64,000 nt of DNA from Lasiodiplodia sp. COLG20. Lineage: Eukaryota > Ascomycota > Dothideomycetes > Botryosphaeriales > Botryosphaeriaceae. The first letter of the stretch is position 1. Each line of letters starts with the position of its first letter. Position numbers and translations under genes: made by a program. A model generated the notes under the pieces. It was given only the letters and a program-made list of their open reading frames with translations, was not told the origin of the DNA and ran no database searches. Positions 22,079 to 34,740 of this stretch are shown here, one piece after another. The DNA is taken from NCBI GenBank assembly GCA_009801085.1, contig VNWV01000007.1:2356001-2420000 (forward strand), in the 5' to 3' direction.

Positions 22079-25000
22079 ACGAAAGCGCGAAGGGGGGTAA
22101 TTGGCTCTCCCGGGGTAGGAGAAGGGCGCAGACGGGGTGCAAAAGAGCCATGGTATGCGGGCTTATATGTTGGGCACGAGGCCGGGCAAAAATGGTACTG
22201 GTTCTTGGTGCGGGCAAGGATGGCATTGTGATCGGGCATTGTGACCTCCGCTATTACTTTCGTGCCCTCATGCAATGTTCATGACCTCATGCGGCAGGTG
22301 CCAAGGGCTCACTGACTGCTGCGGCTTGGCTATGGGACGGCGCTCTTGGACGCGTCGCCGAGGCGGCCTGCCACGATGCACGCGTGCCCATACCAACTCC
22401 AGCTCAGACCAGCGCAAGCCAATCTAAGCCCAAAACTCTCTAGAAGTGCCCGCCCCAAGATCTGGCGAGAACGCCTTGTTTAGACTTCGTTCATTTAACT
22501 GTATTGCACTGTTGACAGGCACCGTGTTTACGCGGCAACAGGAAAAAAAATAGTACGCAACGGCGGAGCGGTCTCAGCTGACTCTCTGCTCGGGACGCGT
22601 GCTCGGCATGCGGGGGTCTCTGATCGCTGGTGATCAGTTGCCAAGGTGGCGGAGGAGCAGTGGAGGCGGTCATTGCAGGAGCCCCGCCATGGCGCCACAT
22701 CCGGAGCCTGGTCCAGACCAAGATGCGGAGAAACACTGCCATGGCGCCACAGCCGCTTGGAGGCGCAGGCGGGTTTATGCCGGCACGCCCCCCGTGCCAT
22801 CAGTGGCTGCTGTGTGGCCACGACACCGAGGGCGTGCGCAGACTCGTCGAACGGGGCAACGTGCTGGAGCTTCTTTTTTGCCCCTCGATGTTTCTTGCAT
22901 GCTATTCTTGGATCTGTCTGCAACCCAGGCCCATCTGGTAAACGTGCAGATCGCAATGTACCGGTCAGCAAAGCGGATTCGGCGGCATGGCAGGGAACAG
23001 GAGCGCCATCCCCGCCGGCCTGCATGGCCCCAACAAGTCACCGCTCAGTGAGGGGTTTCCGGCGCCCTGGCGCATCCGATTTTCCGCTCAATCTCTGACG
23101 CTCCACGCCGATAGCCGCACCTTGTCTGCACCTACACGCCCGTCACCGCCTTGGTTTGGCTCCGTAAGCCGAGCAGCAAGACGGCACAGCCGTCGGGGGG
23201 CTCAACGAGCATAACGTCCGCTAACGGCCCCGGTCCCACCCTTTGCCAGAGCCTTCGTGATTTAATCTTCGCCCTGCCCAATCGCAGCCCGCGGACGCGT
23301 ATGTTCCTGGACCGACGTGCATCGCGATATAGCTTTTCAGATGAAGGATGCCTACCCCCGCATGAGCCGCGTCTGCAGGCACCGAGCCAGCACCGAATCA
23401 AAGCGCGCGTAGATCCGGGGCCGACGGTGGAGCCGCCGCGGGGGCCGAAGTCCGCCAGTACTAGTAAACGAGCCCCTATGTACATGTAAATGAACAGTCT
23501 GAACAAGGAAGGTCACTGCACGAATCTTCATTGGAATTGGGGCTGGGATTATGATGACAGGACTGCTGAAAGCCATATACTTTCGTATACACATACGCGG
23601 AGTTGCTATTTTCTGTTTAGCGTGCAAGCAGACCCTGGGCTCCCGTTCCGCCACACTGTTTCGACCTCTGGGTCGGTTACTCTATCGCTCGGCTCAGACC
23701 CGAAAGGCGGAATCTTGAATAAACAGCGACTTCGGACAACGCCCCTGTTGAGCCCCGAGACCCCACACACTTCATTGTCTTGGTTGAGGCATTATTCCAG
23801 GCCAAGAGTGATAGTAGCGCCCCTATGTATCAAGTGATAATGCTGACACCCTGGCCTACACAAACTTTGGTCTGCTCACAGCTGGTATTCTAACAGACTA
23901 GCGCATTCCTAGCCTCTTGGGGTGCCACGTGCCATTTCGGCTCGCTACCGACTAGTCCTCTGACCGCTGGTCACGCTCGTACGAACCGCCGAAGACTAGA
24001 AACAACTGCAAAATCTGGGGTATCAGAAGACCATGATGCCAAGTGGAAGTTCCCTTGGCGAACCAAGGCGATTTAAACGGTTGTTTACATCTTCGTGCGG
24101 GACGACGAAGACCAGCCAATCAGAACCTCCGCACGCCGCAACTACCTGACGGAACTGCTGCCCCTCCTACTCCAAGCCACCCAATTTCACGATGCATTCA
24201 GCAAAGAGGAACATGAGGCTGGGAATGTTACTCGTGCATCGTACGCTGGATGCCGAACATACTCGGGCTTGTGCACAGCAATCCAGCCCCAAATTAGACG
24301 TCTCGTGCAAGAGCACCCAGCCAAGGTCACCGAACGTGGCTGGGCACAGAATCGTAAACAATCCGCCCGCATACGGGACGCACAGACAGATGCATGACAT
24401 ATTGCCTGCCGTGCCTACATACATACAAAGCTACCCCGCAAAAAAAGCAGCCGTAGCGCATGCGCTCAGTTCCTGAGGCCAAGCGCTAGCCGCCACGCAC
24501 GCGCTGTACAACGTTTCCCACACGGCTGATCCGTAGAACTGTTCAAGACATGCTGCAACATCCCCTTGCAGTCCTCAACACGAAAAATGCCGAGTTCGAC
24601 CGAGCACTACCAACCTCCGTCGCACAAGTTATGTGTAACCATGGAGAGGTACCCTAACACCCGAACCAAAGGAATGGCGGTGAGCATTTGGCGCCTCGAG
24701 CTGCTGACCGGACTTCTGAGCGCTCTTCCCTTGCTTCTACACAACGAGCTCGAGATCCTAAGCAGTGCCACGTCTTGCGGCACCGTGAACACGTCAACTC
24801 GTCTAACAAGATTGCTTGGCGGGCACAATGGTGAGTTGGATAGCTTTCCGGTGAAGGAATTTTGGTGTGGGCAGAATCTCACCCAGATGCGGCTCGGCCG
24901 CTCCATTCTCTAGCGGACCACAAACATGTTTGTTTTCCTTTTGTTTTGTTTGGTACCGCTTCGCAGCTACCCAGCCCCCTTCTAATGTCTATGATGCAAT

Positions 25001-25786
25001 GCAGGGCCATTTGCTTTTTCCACACGTTGTTGCTGCCGGCGGTGCGCACAGAAGAGCGAGGGATACCTTGCATCTTCAGTATGACCCGATTTGCTCCTAT
25101 CGGCTCAACACGCACAAGATTCAATTATGGTGCTCACGTGCGCTTACTGGATGTGGCCTTGGTTCGAAGAGAGCCTGTGTTATTAAAATCCTAACACAAT
25201 TGACCGTAAACAATACATAGTCAAAGATATAGACAGCCATCGTGTTCAAAATCTCGATACACCATGTAGCTTGTGAAATATATAACCCAGGGTCTACACT
25301 TTTATTCGTGACGTCAAAGGGGACCCTGTGAATTGAGAGGTGTCAGTGCCGAGGAAGAGAACTTCCCCGCTTCCGGCACCGATTGTTGTGATTTCGACCC
25401 TGAGAGATCTTGGCTGTTCGGAGATTGCGCTATCTGACGATCCCGATGATGGTTCCACGTGGCTGATGAATTTGAAGCAGATCGGCGTGGCTCGACAGCG
25501 GATTGGGGCATAATACTGCATCTCTTTCCCCATATTCCATTACATGCGACTCATAAGTTTTCGATCATTCTCGATGGCACTAACTCTTTACAGCGACCTG
25601 CATATGTTTGGAAGTAGTAGACTATTGGAAACCCATAATCTCTCTCTGTACCTTGGGCCTCTCCACAATATACAGTGGTCCAACTGCTCTTGTTGCCTAT
25701 TTCGGCTCGACCATAAGCCACTACGCTGAAGCGGCTTGGCATTTCGGCAATAAGGTTTACATGAGCACCGCCGTATAAGCTGACCA
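22079..25786. other. 3.7 kb gene-poor region
   Basis: Several open frames overlap on both strands between 22500 and 23650, but their composition (Trp, Cys and Arg rich, no domains) argues against coding. The left edge is the GH2 promoter. A 14-base repeat occurs at 22686 and 22738. The region could hide a decayed mobile element, but no terminal repeats or transposase motifs are visible. Confidence 0.4.
22686..22751. repeat. 14-base direct repeat GCCATGGCGCCACA
   Basis: Two identical copies at 22686-22699 and 22738-22751, start-to-start 52 bases, in the GC-rich part of the gene-poor region. Function unknown. Confidence 0.7.
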
Positions 25787-28700
25787 TTAAGATGCATTTC
25801 CGAAGTCTTCGATGACGCTTCGTGGATCGGTGTATTCGCCAACTCCGACGAATGGTATGGTCAGCCCGAACCCGGGAGGTCCACCCACGTTCAGTCCCTT
25901 CTCCGTCTTCCACAACGGGTGCGACGGCATGGCAACCACACTCACCACCAAGCCATAACGTAAGTCTTGAGATCCAATCGCCTCCCCGTCTTGGCCCAAG
26001 ATCGAGATCAAGTCTGGTACTGTGCACACTACTTCGGCCGAGTCCAATGCACCCGTTGAGTCCGTGTATGCAGCATACAAATATTCATTCTGGAATGGAA
26101 TGATCATGTGTCGGTCCGAATTCGGGCTTTGGGGAGTGGTGGGCTCGTCCTTGTTCGGAGCAAGGAGAACACTCCCCATAGTGTAGCCGCCGCTGATGTC
26201 ACGTCGCACGTCAACAATCTTCCCACTGAAGAGCAGCTTTCCGGGATTGACAGCGAACTATTCGGATGCGCTTGTTAGTGTCCAAAAAGTACTTCAAAGG
26301 CCAGAGGTGGAAATGATGGCTTACGATTGCATCAATATGGTCTGACTTCAACTTTCGCGCCATGTGCACTGCTCTCCCGATGTACCAGGCCTGGGAGATG
26401 GTATTGGGAACACCGTGCTGTTTGATGGCGGATCCACGAAGCGGGGATGCGCACACTGCACACCCGAGGCCAAGTTCGATGGCTGTCGTCCGCAGCATCG
26501 ACTCTACTCTTATGGGAGATTCTGCGTTCTTTTCAAATGGTCAGCCGGGGACGGTATATGTCAAATGGAGAGTCCATATCTGTACCATGACGATCGAAAC
26601 ATTCCCGCGGGCATCTCCTAATGCACACGGGGTGATTGAGTGGCCATTAATGTATAAGGTTGCTGGACCTTTCGTAAGCAAGTCTGTTCAAATTCGCATG
26701 CGATAAACTTACCATGATACATCGTCGGGTAGGCTCTTCCCATAGCATCGCCGTCGATTACTGGGACATCATACTTTACACCTGTAGGAAAAGCAGATAA
26801 ACCATTGCCGCCACCTCTGCACAAAAAATCAGTAAAAGGCCGTTGAAATTGCTTGGGACCACGAACATTTCATCAGTGAAGACGGCGTCGAATGATTGGT
26901 GGCCGAGCACTTTGAGCAAAGTGTTTATGCCATTGGAAATTTCGTCGCCACCTGAGATCCTCTCATTGATGACGCTTGGTGCGCCATACCAAGATCCGAA
27001 GCAGATTATATCCGAGTCTTTGACGGCCGATGGAGAGATGACGCGCATTTTTCCCGCGCCACCCGACCGTAAAGTCTGAAGTCCTCTTAGAAGATCGTGA
27101 TGAGTTGGGCCACCACCTCCTGTGCCAAGCACACCCGCGCCTGTTGCGATAAACTCAAGGTCCACTTCAGAGACATACCATATGCCGTTTTCAACATTCG
27201 GCCGGTACGTGTCAATGTCAACAAACAGTGACGGTTTTGTTGTTGGCTCTAAGGCGTCTGGGATGGAAATCTTAGGTCCTTCTAGCTCATCGTCCTCACC
27301 ACTTTGAACGCTGACCTTAGTGGTGGCACTGTCGCTCTGGCGGGCCTTAGCTTCCGGGATAGCCAGTTTTCCTACTGCCCTGACTTGCAGCCGAATTGCT
27401 CTATTCGTGGTGTACTGCAGAGGAATCTTATTGATCTCGACAATCTTGACGTCTTTCGGATCCGCTCCTTTCTCAGCTGCCTGGCTGGCTGCCTTTTGGC
27501 ATGCTGCGGCGACGACGACTTTTTCGTCTGCATACTCCAGGATTTCGATGACATCGACCTCGCCAGAGACCTTGGCGATTGCTGCACCCACTGCATTCGC
27601 GGCACCATGGTGGATCGGAACGGTGAGCTTGGCAACGCCCTTCAGACTGCCGGATACCAGGAGAGACCCTCCACCCACCAACAGGACATGGACAGGCGCA
27701 GCCGATATCCTCATCCGCTCGACCACAGCCTCGATCATCCTCTTAGTCTTGCTCCGCGCTTCGCTGACCACGTCCCGAGGCACGCCGCTGGTCAGGCCGG
27801 GATCACCGAGCTCGGCTTCCCCGGCAGCGACCGCGATATCCGTCGTGGTCAGGGTGGCGCCGCCGAAGACGAGGGCTTCGGTGGTCAGGTAGTGGCCGAC
27901 GGAGCCCGGCCCGATGGTCACGTCGCCCGTCTCGGCGTGGACCGCGACTTTGCTGCCGCCGCCGAGGCCGATCGACACGACTTCGGGCATCGAGAAGGCC
28001 GTCCGGATGCCGCCCACCTCGACGAAGCCGGGGGCTTGGCGCGGGAAGCCGGACGGCAGCAGCGCGCAGACGTCCGTCGTGGTGCCGCCGATGTCGACGA
28101 CCAGGACCTGGAATTCCTCGCGGTCTTCTTGATCGTCTAGTTTCTGCCCCGTGGGCGATACGCCTTTTGGTTTGTCCAGGCCGGCGAGGAAGGCGGCGCC
28201 GGTCATGCTGTTCGTGGGTCCGCTGGCAAAGGTCTTGATGGGATGATCCGCCGCGGCGTCGGCTTCTAGCAACGTGCCATCGTTTTGGGACAGGTAGAGC
28301 GGACAGCTCAGCCCCAACCGTGCCATAGCACGCTTGAAGCCAAGGATTGTCCTTTTCGCCGTGTTGAGGATTGCGGCGTTCAAGATGGTCGCGTTTTCAC
28401 GCTCGAGGATACCGGTGCTTCCGAGGTCTCGCGAGCAAACAACAATCAGCTCTGGGGTAGCCTCTAGCATGATTTTCTTGCACGTTTCTTCGTGAATGCC
28501 GGCATGGTCGAGGGGTGCAAAGACGCCCACAAGCGCCACACAACGCACACCCGATGCAACAATTTCAAGGGCCGTCTTGCGTATCTTATCATGATCCAAC
28601 GGTGCGATCTCACGACCGTCGATTTCGAGGCCTCCATCAAGGTAGTAGGCACCGCCATCCAGGACACGACGGAGACCGGCCGGGAAGTCGGAGAAAGGTG

Positions 28701-29007
28701 GGATCTGGCGGGTGAAAGGGCCGCAGAGCCTCACGGCGGCAACCTTGGAGAGCCGGCGAGCATCGGCTTCTACCAAAGCATTGATGAAGTGAGTGGTTCC
28801 GATGGTGACGCTGAGCACGTCTGCTTTGCGGACGTTGGAATCGGCGAGGACATTCTGCACTGCTCTCTCGATTCCACTGGTTATGTCTGGCGTTGTTGCG
28901 GCTTTGAAGGATGCGAGCACGCCCCGGTTCGGCTGGTCGAATGCTGTTATGTCGAGGATTGCCGCATCGGAATTGGTGCCGCCGACGTCGACGCCGATGC
29001 GGTACAT
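25787..29007 (-). CDS. hydantoinase/oxoprolinase-A fused to DUF917
   Basis: Predicted cytosolic ATP-dependent hydrolase of cyclic amides (hydantoin or oxoproline type). Exons 26867-29007, 26713-26816, 26586-26617, 26325-26528 and 25787-26257 join in frame to 983 residues. Residues 1-560 are the HyuA-type ASKHA domain, with phosphate loops IGVDVGGTNSDAAILD and VVDIGGTTTDVCAL. The rest is DUF917, beginning near GAGVLGTGGGGPTHHDLL. Splicing restores the DUF917 hallmark DEIGGGNG and then PVIDGDAMGRAYP, which confirms the small exons. HyuB is absent. Start 29007 (MYRIGVDVGG) fits the family better than the longer frame from 29139. It is divergent from an NCS1 permease. Confidence 0.9.
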
Positions 29008-29609
29008 GGTCGTTAGCTTGTTATATTGGGACGCAATGCGGGACGTGACAGACAGGTTTAATAGGCTACGAACGAATACATATACTTCACGTGTGGGAAC
29101 GATTCCACTCTCGATTCCCTCGTCAAGGTTACAGACCAATGAAAACGCCTCAATACTCTATTCAGCATAGCATCTATTGGAATACATCTCGGCTAAATGA
29201 GATGTGAACCCGATCGGGATCTCCTCGGCTCGCCAGGTTGCGGGGCCGGTTGCCTGTTCCGGTCGGAGGAGCTGGAAAACCAATGCATCTTTGTACGCTG
29301 CGGCAAGGAAGGCTTGCGTGATCTAAGCCAAGTATGCCGCTAGCATCTGCCGATGTGGCTTTCTGCAACGAACGACATTACATAAAATGCTGTCGGAACG
29401 ACACCGACTGGTTTAATCAATGAGCCTGGTTATCGCTGCAGATAAGAAGGACAAATATGGTTGTAGTACCGCTCACCGTCGGACAGTGCCGTCTTCTGAA
29501 CACCATGGCCCCCCACTTTTGTCACACGGAGCTGAAGAACTGCAATTATTCTTATCTCTCTCCTCCTGGCTGAGTTACAACTTGCTACCACAGTGTACTC
29601 GCCGTTGCC
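29008..29609. promoter_or_regulatory. shared divergent promoter hydantoinase / NCS1 permease
   Basis: A 602-base region between the two divergent starts. It contains an inverted GATA pair (29430-29446) and a further CTTATC at 29551-29556, as expected for AreA/NIT2-type nitrogen control. Confidence 0.65.
29430..29446. promoter_or_regulatory. inverted GATA-factor site pair
   Basis: TTATC at 29430-29434 and GATAAG at 29441-29446 form a facing pair separated by six bases. Paired HGATAR elements are the classical AreA/NIT2 arrangement in nitrogen-regulated fungal promoters. Confidence 0.55.
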
Positions 29610-31586
29610 ATGGCTCTCCGGTCCTGGGTTGCGAAAGTGGAGCTTCCTTTTGTTTCGAGATGGATTGTAAGTTTGATGTAATTCTTCAATGTAGCCAGGG
29701 CTGACAGGTAAGCCAGAACGATGATATCCGACCTATAGAAACCGAGAGACGGACCTGGGGGTTCCTTACTTTTCACAATTACTGTAAGATACTTTAAAGG
29801 TAGTTCTAATAGAGCAGCTGACCAACAGAACCGATTAGGGCTTCTCATCAACTGCAACATCGCTACGTACCTAACGGGGAGCGCTCTAATCCCTCTGGGT
29901 CTGTCCTGGTGGCAAGCCTTAATTTGTGAGTACGTTAAATGAGGAAGATTGAACCTGTCACTTACTATGTAGGTATCGTCCTTGGGAACCTCCTGGCTAC
30001 GCTTGCTGTTATTCTGAATTCACTTCCTGGTGCCCACTATCATGGTAAGTAAACCTACGTTCATCTTGTGGCAATTTCTCAAGTCTGCGCAGTTGGTTTT
30101 CCTGTCATCAATCGGGCAGTGTGGGGAATGTGGGGCTCTCAGTTCCCCATCTGGAATCGCATATTCCTATCCCTCATCTGGTATGGCTTCAGCGCTTGGG
30201 TCGGTGGTGAATGCATTTACGTGATTCTACTCTCATGGGACCCGAATCTGGAGCAGCACATCCCGAATCACATGCCAAGCGACATCGGTATGACAACCGC
30301 TTCATTCGTGGCATACATCATCTTTTCCGTGATCTCATTGCCTCTGATCTGGATTCGGCCCCATCGTCTTCAGAAGTTCTTCTACGTCGCCGCGACTGTC
30401 ACGATAGTCTTTTTCGTCGTCCTGTTGATTTGGGCATTGGCAACCATGGGCCCTGCTGGATTCGGCAGCACACTCAGCAATGATACAACACTCCCCAAGA
30501 CTGGAGGCCCCAACAGTGTGGCATGGCTCATGGTCTATGGGATCATATCAACCATTGGATCCATTGCGGCTGGTATCCTGAACCAAAACGACTACGCACG
30601 TTTTGCTTCTAAGCCCGGAGATGCAATTTGGGGCCAAGCACTCGCCTTCCCCTTATACGGGACTTTTACATCCGTGCTCGGTATCCTGGTCACAGCTGCA
30701 ACGCAAGAACGCTTTGGAGGCGAAGCAATTTGGAATCCGCCGACGCTTTTTCAGCAGCTCATGGTGCAAAATAATAGCGCAGGAACGCGCGCCGCGGCTT
30801 TCTTTGCCGGGCTATGCCTGGTTATCACGCAACTGGGCGTTAACATCCCAGGAAATGCTCTTTCCGGCGGTTTCGACCTCGCCGCCACGTTCCCAAGGTA
30901 TATCAATATCCGGCGCGGCGCCTACATTACTGCTATCTTGAGTATCGTAGTAAACCCGTGGCGATTGGTCAACACGGCAACGACATTTCTCACTGTGCTT
31001 TCCAGCTACAGCGTATTTTTGGGGCCGATGACAGGCCTTATGGTTTCGAATTATCTTATTGTGAATCGCCAGAAGATCAACGTGGATCATCTCTACATTG
31101 GCAACAGTACTAGCATATATTGGTACAAGTATGGAGTTGAATGGCGGGCCCCTGTAGCAGTAAGTAATTTTGTTGGCCCAAATGTTTATGCAACATGAAG
31201 CTGACATCTACTCGCAGTGGCTTCTGGGCGTTGTGCCCTGTATGCCCGGCTTCATAGCCGCAGTCAATCCCTCCACGTCCGTTTCGGATGGTGCCACGGA
31301 GTTGTACTACCTTTGCTACATCTTTGGGTTTCTGGCTTCTGGCTTCGCCTATGCACTTCTCCACTGGTTATTTCCTTCGAAACCGTTGTCCGAATTTGTG
31401 GCGCAATCAACGTCGTCACTCGAGCTCCGCCGCATGTATCAAGACAGATGGGATGTTGCGCTGCACGAGACAGCCGAGATTCTGGATGGACAATCTCTCG
31501 ATACGGTCAAGGTAGATCCTGGTAAGCTTGACGCTGCAGCAGATCGAGAAGGGACATCAAAGGTGCGCAAAGTGGGGGACGTCTGA
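29610..31586 (+). CDS. NCS1-family nucleobase/hydantoin/allantoin:cation symporter (Fur-type)
   Basis: Plasma-membrane permease with about 12 membrane segments. Six exons (29610-29666, 29717-29783, 29839-29925, 29973-30044, 30093-31159, 31218-31586) join in frame to 572 residues. The N-terminal joins recreate family landmarks: NDDIRPIETERRTWGF, NCNIATYLTGSALIPLGLSW, then GAHYHVGFPVINRAVWGM. The core includes GILNQNDYARFA and the helix-8 region VNIPGNALSGGFDLA. The acceptor for exon 2 could instead be at 29710, adding two residues. Its pairing with a hydantoinase-type enzyme suggests it imports the cyclic ureide or nucleobase-derived substrate; the exact ligand is inferred. Confidence 0.9.
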
Positions 31587-31722
31587 AACAGGCTCAGGAA
31601 AACTGTTCGCCAATATAATTTTCATTTCAGATAGCCATCTCGGCTTCTAATTTAGGGTTCTGGCCCCTCTACTCATATTGATCTCATAATTTCGTTTCCC
31701 TACCCTAGAATTCGAATACATT

Positions 31723-33142
31723 TCAAGCCCCATTCCTGACCACAGTGTCGAATGCCTCAGCCACGCGCTTGATGTTGCCTGAGTTGAGGCCGCTGACGTT
31801 AATGCGCCCATTCTCTGGCATATATATGTGGTACTGGGCAATCAGCGCACGGGTCTGAGCTGCGCTCAACCCTGTGAATGAGAAAAGCCCGTTCTCCTCG
31901 AGAAGGTGACTCCAGTCGACCGAGGTGCTACCACGAGATGTCACCAGCTCGTGTAGCTCCTTCCGAAGGCCTCTCATCCTTTGTCTAGCCGCTTCGAGCT
32001 CACTTTGCCATCTCGCTTTGAGCGCGGGGTCGCTTAAGACAATGTTCACCAACTCCGCCCCGTACGCGGGAGTCGAGGACACTTCCCATCTCGTCAGTGC
32101 CCTGAGTTGATCCAAGACATTCGCGGCGATGCTTGAAGAAGCGCAGACGACGTGTAGCGCTCCAACACGCTCTGAATACAAGCCCGCATTCTTGGAGAAC
32201 GATTGGCAGACTAACAAGTCGATGCCCCTGTCAACGAAGTGTCGGATCGCCCACGCATCGGTCGAACTGTCAGTTCCGAGGCCCTGGTAGGCGCAATCGA
32301 AGAATGCAAAGTGACCTTTAGCCTGCATGATGTCGGCGATCTGTGACCATTGATCCTTCGTGAAATCCCGTCCAGTCGGGTTGTGGCAAACGGCTTGCAA
32401 GACAATAATGCTCTTATTTGGTGCAGATTGAATTGCCTCGACGGTGCTGGCCATGTCGATGCGGCGCGTGAGATCCAGGTACTGATATTTCTTGACGTTG
32501 GAAAACCCAGCATGTTGAAATAGAGGGTCATAGTTTCCCCAAGTGGGAACACCGAGGTAGACCGGCTGCTCGTTTTGAGACGGGCTCGGTCCAGCCGTTG
32601 ATGACGGCCAGTGTTTGCTGAGGAAAACAGCACCCATTCGGCAGGCGCCGGTTCCCGCCACTGTCTGGACTGTCGCAACCTGTGCCAAGTATGAGAATCA
32701 ATTCTGCTAAATTTCGCTTTCAACTTACGCGGTTCTCCTTGATACATGCGCTGTCATCGCCGAAGATCAATCGTGCAGCGTTTTGTCTGAAGGGCTCGAT
32801 TCCCGTCGTGGGTCTGTACTGTTGGTTGTGTTAGTCAAATGGTTCAAAGGACTACTCTCCATCGCAGTCCTACGTCATGGCCGATGCGTCGTTTCTCGAG
32901 TATAGCTTTTGCCTGTCCATGGAAGTCAGCCAATCACATGCAGTAATGGGCTGATAAGTTGTCAATATACTGACCTCCTGCACAACAGGTATTTCGTAGC
33001 ATCCTCCTTGCTCATCTCGCAAGACTCCAACGCCCAGATCTACTTTCGATGGCGTCGGGTCTTCTTCGTACTGTCGCTTCAGTATGTTTATCGGGTCCAA
33101 AGGGCCCTTCTGCACGTCGCTGAAACTGGCTCCTGAAGACAT
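31723..33142 (-). CDS. aspartate-type aminotransferase (class I)
   Basis: PLP enzyme interconverting amino acids and 2-oxo acids, of the aspartate/aromatic aminotransferase type. Exons 32975-33142, 32874-32912, 32729-32818 and 31723-32679 give 417 residues. Landmarks are KVDLGVGVLRDEQG near the N-terminus, YRPTTGIEPFRQ, the TVAGTGACRMG phosphate-binding turn, CHNPTG, FFDCAYQG, and SFSKNAGLYSERVG with the Schiff-base Lys about residue 262. GRINVSGLN near the end carries the carboxylate-binding region. No mitochondrial presequence is evident. It is convergent with the NCS1 permease (136 bases between stops), so it probably belongs to the same nitrogen-acquisition group. Confidence 0.92.
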
Positions 33143-34740
33143 TGTTTTTGAACTCCACTGGTCAATCTGTTTCGAGAGTGCTGAGGTGGGAAATAAGAGA
33201 AGCTATGGGTTTCTTGGAGACACTCACTATTTAAACTTGCCTTCCGCCGGGGTATGGCAGCAAGTTATCCTCTTCGGTAGATTCGGCTACACGATACGCG
33301 GGGATGGCTCATACATGTCGTTTGTGGTATCGGACTTGGTGTCCGATGCCATGTCTGGCCAATCAGGGCGAGACACCGGTCGGTCAGGCTCCCGATCCGA
33401 ACGGCATGGCGGTCCGTGCGGGTTGATAATACCTTCAATGCTTACGGCAATTCTCATCCAACAGGCTTCACTACAAGAAAAAATGGAAATTTACATCACG
33501 CGCAAGGTTCCCAAGTACTCTTTTACTGTAACTTTTCTCACTCGACGAACTTTGCGGGGTTGCCACTGCCAAGACCGGAGCGCACATGTTAATCTCTCTC
33601 AACATGACCGGGTGAACATCCGATCTACCGGCTTCCCATCCGAGAATACTGACGGGACTCCTCTGTTAGTTGCTCACATGGTCCGTTCGTCGTCCACGGC
33701 TTTGAGCCCCTGATTGGCCAACTGTTGGCCATTTCCACCTAGAATCTGAGGTGAGGTGTACTTATCGGCGGCCACGCCGTTCGCTTAATTGATCGTCAGA
33801 GATCACTGCTGCAAAGCCCTGTAATGACTATGAAAGATGATATTGGAAACAATTCCATTTTTATTGAGTGTCTTATCAGGAGGCACTTCATCATAGCTAT
33901 GGGTTGCCAATCGATCATACAATCCTGGCCATAGCTATGCCAGTGAACCTTGTGATGCTTGGTCAGGAACCAGAAGCAAGATGACTAAGAAACAAGCAAG
34001 GGACGCGAACTTTGTGATAGTAAATACGAGAATTTCTTGAATAAGAGGAGCAGTCGAAGACCTCATATGGCGGATTGCCGGTATAAGATGGAAAGATGCT
34101 TGGTGGCGTCAAAGTCGAGATTGAGATGGGGCTGGGATAGGTATTTTATTTAAAGTAAGCATTAAAAGGCTCCAACCATTCCAAGACTACATTCCGATAA
34201 TGTGAAGTCATGATGCCAATGATTAACTCTGATCCAGCGCCAGTACTTCCGTACGTATACCCGAAAAATATGCAACAGCTATGACAGGAATAGACATGAC
34301 CGACTGTACGTACCTTCTAAGAGCAAATAGATCACCAAAGCCGCATGTTAGCACTCCTCATACACCTCGTACGCTTCATCATTAACGAATGCAGCAAGTA
34401 ATTTGGTTCAGAAATGTAGGCCCTGTGGTGCAATTCATGCCGAATTACATCATCTCTCGGTTAAAAATTCAGTATTGGAATTGCACGAGTATCAATTGCA
34501 CTACTTTCGTTAGCTTCTCCGACTAGGTACTTTGTTTTCAAGTAATCCATCTACGCATGTCCTATCTTAAGACTTCTTCGCTTGAATCACTTTGACAGTC
34601 ATGTAGATAGATTTCTCTACAACGATTGTTTGTTACACGAAATCTAGCACGTGATAGCCTCTTTGTCTTACATAGCTACCCTGCAGCTTACGGAGTTTAT
34701 CCGAGAATAATAATGAAACAGTTGCACACATGGTTGCAAG
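33143..34740. other. intergenic, AT-richer, no gene supported
   Basis: Aminotransferase promoter on the left (GATA-type CTTATC at 33761 and 33872), with palindromic elements at 33892-33939. The AT-richer stretch up to the kinase shows no coding signature. Confidence 0.45.
33892..33939. repeat. two copies of palindrome CATAGCTATG
   Basis: Perfect 10-base palindromes at 33892-33901 and 33930-33939. The second is flanked by CTGG and CCAG arms offset by one base. Likely protein-binding or structural, but unassigned. Confidence 0.6.

Noticed and set aside
22646..23098. 150-codon open frame in the gene-poor block
   Set aside because: Rich in Trp, Cys and Arg, and overlapped by open frames in four other readings. 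It looks like a composition effect.
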